A DNA stretch of 64,000 nucleotides. Source: Salticus scenicus (taxonomy: Eukaryota > Arthropoda > Arachnida > Araneae > Salticidae). Below the pieces are notes generated by a model. That model ran no database searches and was not told the DNA's origin. It saw only the letters and a list, made by a program, of their open reading frames with translations. The translations under genes were made by a program, and so were the position numbers. How positions within the stretch are numbered: position 1 is the stretch's first letter; every line of letters starts with the position of its first letter. Below, in pieces: positions 56,906-64,000 of this stretch. The stretch is taken from positions 43,158,275 through 43,222,274 of the forward strand of contig OZ005649.1 in NCBI GenBank assembly GCA_963930645.1, given 5' to 3'.

Positions 56906-57945
56906 GAAATTATTGGATTCGTAAAATTTTCGATTTCCCTGCTTAGATGAATTTACACGTTTGGAGATGTTATGAAAGCGATTGACCCATTTTTAGAATA
57001 ATTCTGTCTGTGTGTGTGTGCCTGTGTATGTGTGTGTTAGTAAAATTTTGTGAGAGCTATAACCCTCGAAGGAATGGACAAACTTCCACGAAAATATTTA
57101 TTCATTTGTACAATGATATAAACTGATGCTTATTAGACTTGCAGGTTGTAATGCTACGGTGGTAAGGCTATAACTCACCTTATGTATTATATAAAGTCAC
57201 CAAACTTAATATATAGGACCAATACTATAAAAAGCTACGTTGATACAATTTGAATGTGTTTTAGCTGATAGAGAAGCTTGTTTGCTACAATCTTAAAATC
57301 TATTTAAACGAAGTCTATATTTCAGCTTCTATATTGCGTAAATGTAAAAACGTCATATGTGAGGTGAATATTATAGGGAAAAAACCTGCTAATTCAGTAT
57401 GGAGACATATTAATGGACATTAGCTCTGCTATGTTCAAATTTTCTCCGTGCATGGGTGGGCCATATACTAGCATCTATGGTGCCATTTAACTTGCTTCAA
57501 GCAGCGTCGCAGCAAAGTAAGCGTGAACGTTCGTGGTTTGTGTTCATTAAAAACCAAATTTCGAACTTGCATTATGATGGCATTGCATGAAATTGCATGA
57601 AAATTCATACAACTAAAATACAAACCATAATAGGATTACTATTATCGAAAGATACATTGATACAATTTGGGTGTGTATTGGCTGATATGATTGCTGATTT
57701 GCTACAATCTTCTTTCATTTATGCTAGATTGATATCTCAGCTCCTATATTGTATAAGACGAAAAAAAAACTTGATACATAATATAGATATCATGAAAAAC
57801 TACGCTGATTCAATTTGAGGGCGTATGGGACGACAGCTAGCTCTGCTGGGTTGCAATTTTCTCCGCGCATAGGGAAGATATATCTCAACTTCAATGGCAC
57901 TATTTTCTTCGTCTCAAGCAGCGTTGTCGTAGACAAATCTCCTGA
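56906..57945 (+). repeat. family R copy with internal 417-bp duplication
   Basis: Starts attattggattcgtaaaatt, then gatgaatttacacgtttgg and a TG-rich tract (tctgtctgtgtgtgtgtgcc). Internal blocks agctctgctatgttcaaatt ... ttctccgtgcat ... ttcaagcagcgtcgc (57422 onward) recur as agctctgctgggttgcaatt ... ttctccgcgcat ... tcaagcagcgttgtcg (57839 onward). The 3' terminal motif is not seen. Confidence 0.6.
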
Positions 57946-58223
57946 TAAATAGGCAATAATGTAAAAAAGTAAATATTTAAAATTTAACTGTGTTTTTCAT
58001 CAAAATAATGGAAATAAAGTAATGAAATGTAGTTCAAATTTAATTATTTATGAAAATTATCTTCAACGCAGATTTTATAAAATCGTCACGTCGCTAGTAA
58101 CAGAAAAGTACCATCAGATTTTTCGGTTTGAATTTATTATTAGTTTCATTATTTTTAATATTATTAATTTCTTTATTATTAACCTTTTTATCTATTTTTT
58201 TACAGTTTCTACTAATGTTTCTT

Positions 58224-58476
58224 CGGCTGCTACCACGAACATATCGAAATGTTTCGATTGTCGAATAGTGACGTAGAAAAACGTTTATAGAAATTATAAT
58301 GTTAAAGATATCATGAAAGGAATTCGGCTCGCGAATTCCACATAGAAATTGTTTGACATGTTGAAACTTTTTTAGAGTAACAAATGACTAAGATTTTAAA
58401 TTTATTTTTAAATGTTACGTCAACATTACGTCATATTCGACCTCCGAAAGACTTCGATATGTTCGTAGTAGCACCC
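58224..58476. mobile_element. possible MITE with TIRs of about 50 bp (253 bp)
   Basis: Left: GCTACCACGAACATATCGAA, ATGTTTCGATTGTCGAATAG, TGACGTAG. Right, as reverse complement: GCTACTACGAACATATCGAA, GTCTTTCGGAGGTCGAATAT, GACGTAA. A target duplication is not obvious, so the exact ends are uncertain. A frame at 58022-58276 runs into it and is not a gene. Confidence 0.65.
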
Positions 58477-58597
58477 TTAGTTACTTATAAAGAGTATTCT
58501 TCACTTTTTGAAATAGATCTGTAAATTTATACATACATATCAGTATACAAATATGGCATTAAGTCATCAAACAACAATTTAAATGTTATTTAATGTA

Positions 58598-58847
58598 CAG
58601 GGTGATTACAATTAAAGTTACGATTTGAAAACGCTATAATTTTAAAACTACCCATCAGAGCAATTTGATATTTTACCAGAGCAATCATGAGGCAATGAAA
58701 TTTTGTTTGGGAGAGGAAAAAAGTAGTTTCAATATGTTCCTATGGATGGTGCTGTCAGGGGAAATGCCTAAATGGACTCATTAAACACAGGAATGTTGTT
58801 AGCAACACAATGGAATAGCAGGAAATAATAAACTTCAAGGATTTACT

Positions 58848-58880
<33 letters not shown>

Positions 58881-59138
58881 CAAAAATACAAGAATACATG
58901 TCTACAGCGGAAACAGTCCTAGTGAAAAGAGAAAAAGAGGAGCTTCATGAAACAAATACTTTACGGATAATTAACGGCACATTTTAGTTTTTTTTTTTTT
59001 TTTTTTTTTTTTCTTTTTCTTTTGGCCAAACAAAATTTTATTGCTTTACGATTGCTCTGGTAAAATATCAAATCGCTCTGATGAGTAGTTTTAAAATTAT
59101 AGCGTTTTGAAATCGTAACTTTAATTGTAATCACCCTG
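58598..59138. mobile_element. Tc1/mariner-type non-autonomous element, TIRs about 110 bp (541 bp)
   Basis: The ends are CAGGGTGATTACAATTAAAG on both strands, flanked by TA (58596-58597 and 59139-59140). The arms continue with TTACGATTTGAAAACGCTAT, AATTTTAAAACTAC, CATCAGAGCAATTTGATATT and TTACCAGAGCAATC, mirrored on the right. The middle has gtgctgtcaggggaaatgcc and a short ATG-started frame at about 58899 (MSTAETVLVKREKEELHET..., stop after about 29 codons). That may be the first codons of a deleted transposase or chance. T-runs interrupt both arms. Confidence 0.88.
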
Positions 59139-59149
59139 TATATCCTCAA

Positions 59150-59690
59150 AATCGAAACTGAGAGTTATTGATAGTACAGATATAAAATATAACTAAAATT
59201 TCAAATACTAATTTGATAATGATATTTAATACTATCCAGAGGAGAACGAAAAACCACATTAGAGGGAATATAAAAAAGCACAATATAAGCAAAACCACAC
59301 CCAAAAATCTAAAGTATCTCACGAGGAGCTTGTATATTTTTAAGTAAGTTAAAAATACACACGAATTCAATGTATAGCAGATGTTTAAGCTAAGGATCAG
59401 TTTATCTCCCCATCTTATACATACAATTTAAGGAAACTTGTAAATAAAATGAGAAAAAAACATATAATTAAAAATACAAAGTTGTCTGAATAATTTTAAA
59501 TGAATTTTAAAATTTAATAACATATCTAATATTCTATATAAATGTAGGTACAAAAATGAAACTAGGGGTTCAATGTTTCAATATCATATGTCAAAAAAAT
59601 AAAAAGAAAGAATTATTTGTATTATTTATCAAAAAAGAATTATTTGTTTTAACGTAGAATTATTTGTAAAAATTACTAGAATTATTTGTC
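59150..59690. other. AT-rich non-coding DNA, nothing recognised
   Basis: A 74-aa hydrophobic minus-strand frame (59146-59370) has no motif and ATT/TTT-driven composition. A short aagaattatttgt-type repeat lies at 59607-59690. Confidence 0.5.
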
Positions 59691-59699
59691 AAAAAAAAA

Positions 59700-59825
59700 G
59701 GTTGTTCTGAAGCCTAATTTGAATTGTTTTTAACGTAGGTTTATATAACAGTACTCGTTATCTTACCACTTAATCTTCAATCTGTATATATTGTATTAAA
59801 TTTCAAGGTAACTCTTTCCTTACCA
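59700..59825 (+). repeat. 3' end block of family R
   Basis: The reverse complement of 47505-47600 matches here: ttctgaagcctaatttgaat, tgtttttaacgtaggtttat and ataacagtactcgttatctt. It continues acttaatcttcaatctgtat, related to 26845-26870. The terminal AGAGAAAGTC is degraded. Confidence 0.6.
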
Positions 59826-59829
59826 AAGC

Positions 59830-60470
59830 GCCTGAAACGCCCGTACATCCAAAAGACCGGAGGACCGCCCGAGTCTCCCAAGTCTTTTTCCCCCATCTGA
59901 GCTGTCAAAATTGGAGTGAAGGGGTGTGTTGATAAGATAATCTCCTCTTTGTTAACTTGAGTTTAGGAAAGGGAAATTTTAAGAATGAGGAAAGGGAAAA
60001 TTAAAGTATTATAGCTTTGTGAAATTGATATTTTGTATGTCTTTTCGTTTCATTTTATTTGGATTTCTTTTTTTTTTTTTTATAAGTGCACTCTCTTTAT
60101 TTTTCAGTAGTAATATTAGTAGTATTTTAGTAAAACATTATTAAAAATATTTCTGAGACTCATGTATGCGATTACAAAAAATCACTATTATTACCAAAAC
60201 TCAAGGATTACAATAATGAATTAAAATACATTTAAGATTTGGGAGGGAGGGGTTTTACCAAATATTTTCCATTTTTAGATTAATTTACATGAAGTATTGA
60301 TACAATATTAATGTAAAAGTCAATCAGATTAAACCATTTTAGAAGTTAACAGAGGAGATTAATAAAAATATATAAATGATTAATACCCCCCCCCCCACAC
60401 ACACAAAAAAAAAGAAAATATATAATTAAAATAAATAAAATAAAATAGACCACACACACATGGTCTTATA
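59830..60470. other. non-coding; one GC-richer patch
   Basis: 59825-59935 is GC-richer (gcctgaaacgcccgtacatc, gaggaccgcccgagtctccc) but without a long frame or splice sites. Then AT-rich with C- and A-runs near 60388. Confidence 0.45.
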
Positions 60471-60472
60471 CA

Positions 60473-60625
60473 CACTGTCAAAAATGTCCTGTTTGCTGAC
60501 AGAAATTTTTTCTAATGATAGAAAATACCCGAAAATTACAAAACAAATTACGTTGATAAAACGTATTTTTCTGTGTTACCGAAAATTTCTGGCAGCAAAC
60601 AATTTTTTTTTTTTTTTACACTGCA
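60473..60625. mobile_element. second copy of the palindromic TA MITE
   Basis: CACTGTCAAAAATGTCCTGT, TTGCTGACAGAAATT, AAAATAC, then mirrored GTATTTTTCTGTG and TTTCTGGCAGCAAACA and a poly-T. It is the homologue of 47746-47913, more diverged. Its right edge is mutated (ttacactgcaca), so the end is approximate. Confidence 0.7.
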
Positions 60626-60629
60626 CAGA

Positions 60630-63149
60630 CACGTACCAATTACTTTCATTGCATTTATTTAATATTTTGATTTAAAATTTCCGTTTTCATTAGAGTTAAT
60701 TATTTATCATAAAAAAAAAAAAGCATTTATTCAAGCTATATCAATAAAAAAGTAATGTGAGGGCTCTAAACTTGTGCCCGATTATTTAGAGTATGTTTTT
60801 ATTATTAAAATTGCTTTTTAAATATAAGGAAAATTAAAATATGTAGATATAGTTGGCTACCTTTCATTAAAAAAAAAAAAAAAAACATAAATAAATATAT
60901 AAATAATAATAATAATAATAATAACAATTTTAATTTATAAATAATTTTGTTGATTCCATAAATGAGATTCTTTTTAATAAATAAGTTGTAAAACAATTAA
61001 ATTAAAACACAATAAATCTTATGTTTCACCACTTTGGTCAATGCAAAGATATTATGTGTCAAATTAAACTCACTAACAAAAGAGATCATGTAATGAGTGT
61101 ATGATCATGTAATTAATGTAAGAAATGAATAAAAATAATATTCAAAGAAAGAACCCCCCCCCCCTTTTTTTTTTATAATGATTGAATGTGGTTCTTGAAT
61201 ACGTCCTTCTAAATTGTAATTTTTTAAATATTTAGAATTAAACATATATAATAAATAAGTAATAAATAATAATGATGTAATTAAAATAATAATAAAAAAG
61301 ATCTCAAAAGTTAAAATGGCAATTGAATCAATATTTTGCAGTTTCATATTGATTCACGAGAAACACTTGTATTGGCTTTAAATATTTTTTTTTCTTCTTC
61401 TTTATTTTTCTTCTTATTATTTATTTACTTATTTTACGTAAAAATTATGAAGAGACGCAAAAATATAATAGATGATAAAGAAAACATTTGGTATCTAAGA
61501 TAATGCATTTATTTAAAGAAAAAGAAAGTATTGTTTTCTGTAGAAAATATTTATTTTATTTATTTTTACTACGGTTAACATTTTTATTACATACCAATAT
61601 CACTAATTTCAAAACATTTACATTAAAAAAGATATTTTTATATATTTCTTTTTAAATATTTTATAGCAAAATTTAAAAATATGTTATATGTGTAACTTTT
61701 TTTTTTTTCTTTGGTTTCCATTCAGAATTTAAAAGTACATTCAGAATTTCACCTGCATTGTACATTCTCTTTCTAAAATATTTTTCTTTCTTTCTTTTTT
61801 TTTCTTTTGAAAGTGATTGCATTCCGTGTTTCAAAGCACTTCAATGATTTCATATTTCGAGTTCAGTGTATTTGCATAGTAAAGATATACATTGTAAAGA
61901 TTATTTCAAGTAAAACTAAACCTTTCTAAGTTCTTTAGATACTATTGTCCTTGTGTTTGAATCTTCAGAGAAAACAATCTATTTAACAATAAGAACCGAA
62001 ATGTCATATTCAATGAACAAACAGCATTTTCTGCTAGAAGAGTACTTAATTTTCCCTTTCAAGGTTTCCTTCTACAGAAATTCCCCCCAAATGCCCTACT
62101 CTAGGGAAACTGCTAATCCTCACTCGATTCTTCCCGTCCCTTACGAAAAGTGATTACTTTTGCGGTGACACTTGACATGCAAAGAAGGGGACAAAATATT
62201 TCCGGGCGCTTTGGTATTCTAAGCACCTACTGAAATTCCAGCTACGGTAAAGAAAGGGAAGAGAAAGTCGTACGAGCGCTACAGCAGATTACTTTTTCTT
62301 AAAAATAGGAAGAAAATACTCACTTTATAGGTATTATGTATACTTTTTAGTTTTTCCCGACATGATTTGTAGATTTAATCCGATGCTTTAAGGGTCTTTT
62401 TTTCTTTTCATTTTTTTTTTTTTTTTTTTTTAATGAGTGAATTGCAAAACGCAGTTCTAATTTCAAATAATAATTAATGCAAAAAAATTCTCCAAATGAC
62501 AGATTTTTAAAGAAAAATCTCCTTTATGTATTTATTTCTAAAAAAAAAAATATATTTCTCATAACTGTCCAATTAATCTGTATTTTATGGCGATAATTCT
62601 TATTTGAAAGCTTAAAAACTATTTCTTTTTTTTTTTTTTTTTTTTTAATGTTTTATAGAATTATAATATTTTTTCTTTGTGCATACGAAATAATGAGCTG
62701 TCGACAATCAGAAAAATATATGACATTTCAGTTTTTTTTTTTTTTTTTCTAAATCTAAAATACACTAATATTAAACCGCTATAATTACACAAAATAAATC
62801 GAAATTTTGGTTTTGTATATGCGAACAAACGTTTGACAATAAAAAAAAAAAAAAATCTATTAACAAGTAAATTGAAAATAATTGTTGTTAAATCTTTGAA
62901 AAAATTATTTTACTCTCAAAATTTTACTCAGTGTTTATTTAAAAAACAGAATTAAAATTTAATTACGATGATTATTATAATTTTGATAATTAAATTCCAT
63001 AATTGATATTTACACCATTGTAAATTTTTATATGATATATATACATATATATAATTATAATGATTAAATGCCCCTAACCCCACATTTGTCCACAATACAT
63101 TCTGAAAATATCCACAATTTACATCATTGCAAATTTTAATATGATTGAT

Positions 63150-63184
<35 letters not shown>

Positions 63185-64000
63185 ATAGATAACGTAATAA
63201 AATTTAATCTTAAAATTTAGCAATTAATAGAACTAAAACAATAACAGCACACAAAAATATAGAACTGAATTTAACATAGAGGAAAGAATCACACAAAAAG
63301 TTGCGATATAGATTAAGAACCATTGAGTTACGATAGTAACTTAAAATACTTACGCCAACCTGAATGATAATAAAAAAGGACCATTAAACTTATGAGAGAG
63401 AAAACAAATAATTAACCACAGAATTAATTTCATATAAATGCTTAAAATTAGAAGCATACGTATCAAGGGGCGCATACTTCATAAAGCTGTGAAAGCTGCA
63501 ACGATTTCGTAAAACGATATTCCTAATCATAGCAATTTATATCATTTCTCGCCCCGATCGAAGCAGCAAGAACCATAAATAATGAGAAATAAGTGAAATA
63601 TTAAATTAAAACAAAGATTAAATAAATATTAATTAAAATCTTAATGGAAACCAAAGTGATAAAATGAAAGAAGCATAGTAACCACATGTATAACAGTTAA
63701 CACAAACTGGAGAAAAGGATGATGCCAAAACCTAAATTGAAGTTAAAATAAAAGCTCGACAGATATCGATTAATCGAATATACTTTAGAGCATTTTCATT
63801 AAAGATAAAATACACAGAGTAAATATTAAATGATAATGTTAAAATAGATTTTAAAGTTAATTAAAATTAAAACTAGTAGAGTTAAATTAAATCCTACCAA
63901 AAACATTAATAATTAAATCGTTTAAGTTAAGGACTGAAGAATGAATGCATAAGACATCAGAGTGTAAGCGCCATCTTTCGGTTAGCTATAAAAACAATAA
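60630..64000. other. AT-rich non-coding DNA to window end
   Basis: No gene, splice-bounded exon or clear element. There are many poly-T runs (62410, 62626, 62732), a C/T run near 61154, and a (TA)n near 63155. A family R-like 3' motif (gggaagagaaagtcgtacga) lies at 62258-62277. A gcgccatctttcggttagc string near 63968 recalls the gcgccatctggcgg motif of the 52-kb repeat. Confidence 0.55.

Noticed and set aside
1..64000. CRISPR arrays, operons, rRNA or true tRNA genes
   Set aside because: No regularly spaced identical repeats with unique spacers, no dense coding on one strand, no rRNA-like blocks, and no cloverleaf with intact A and B boxes outside the SINE heads.

Overview
This is AT-rich, repeat-dense animal nuclear DNA. 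It has long (TA)n, (TTA)n and homopolymer tracts, a spliced exon with canonical AG/GT borders, and many eukaryotic transposon types: piggyBac, hAT, Tc1/mariner, non-LTR, LTR and tRNA-derived SINE. The repeat set resembles what is seen in arthropods, and a large arachnid (spider-like) genome is my best guess; this is an inference from style, not a proven match. No bacterial-type gene organisation is present, and nothing looks like a complete intact host gene.

Left edge (1-2.6 kb): one convincing coding exon (263-366, + strand) is followed by a 2.0-kb intron. A candidate terminal exon starts at 2331, is phase-compatible, and encodes only R-L-F-D-stop, with AATAAA about 180 bases later. A host gene of unknown identity therefore probably enters from the left and ends here. 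A four-unit, 44-bp-period repeat abuts the final splice acceptor.

The next 61 kb is a transposon graveyard. At 2.6-20 kb there are a hAT MITE with an 8-bp target duplication (5206-5407), a possible CACTG-ended MITE (8420-9001), a piggyBac MITE (10117-10361) and a 1.2-kb fold-back element (17865-19054). At 19.9-27 kb there are a six-unit array, two minus-strand tRNA-derived SINEs, and a 2.2-kb inverted pair of a recurrent non-coding repeat that I call family R. At 28-35.4 kb there are another piggyBac MITE (28331-28566), mariner-type MITEs, and a degenerate Tc1 transposon (32410-35407) split by a truncated non-LTR retrotransposon carrying an RNase H domain (33070-33993).

The centrepiece is 36797-46121. 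Two 847-bp direct repeats, about 99% identical, have the layout of the LTRs of a minus-strand retroelement: TG-start LTRs, an 18-nt primer-binding-like site, a 16-nt polypurine tract, AATAAA near the LTR end, and a matching GTCTT target duplication. The 7.6-kb interior has no gag or pol. It is an AT-rich, strongly strand-asymmetric sequence with diverged internal repeats. This looks like a young, large non-autonomous LTR element (LARD-like) whose cargo is unusual.

Right part (46-64 kb): further copies of family R (47467-48860, 50096-51045, 56906-57945), one with a nested palindromic MITE; a 2.3-kb composite repeat with GC-rich 163-bp units; a roughly 155-bp repeat array; and a mariner-like element with terminal inverted repeats of about 110 bp (58598-59138). 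The remainder is AT-rich sequence in which I recognise nothing.
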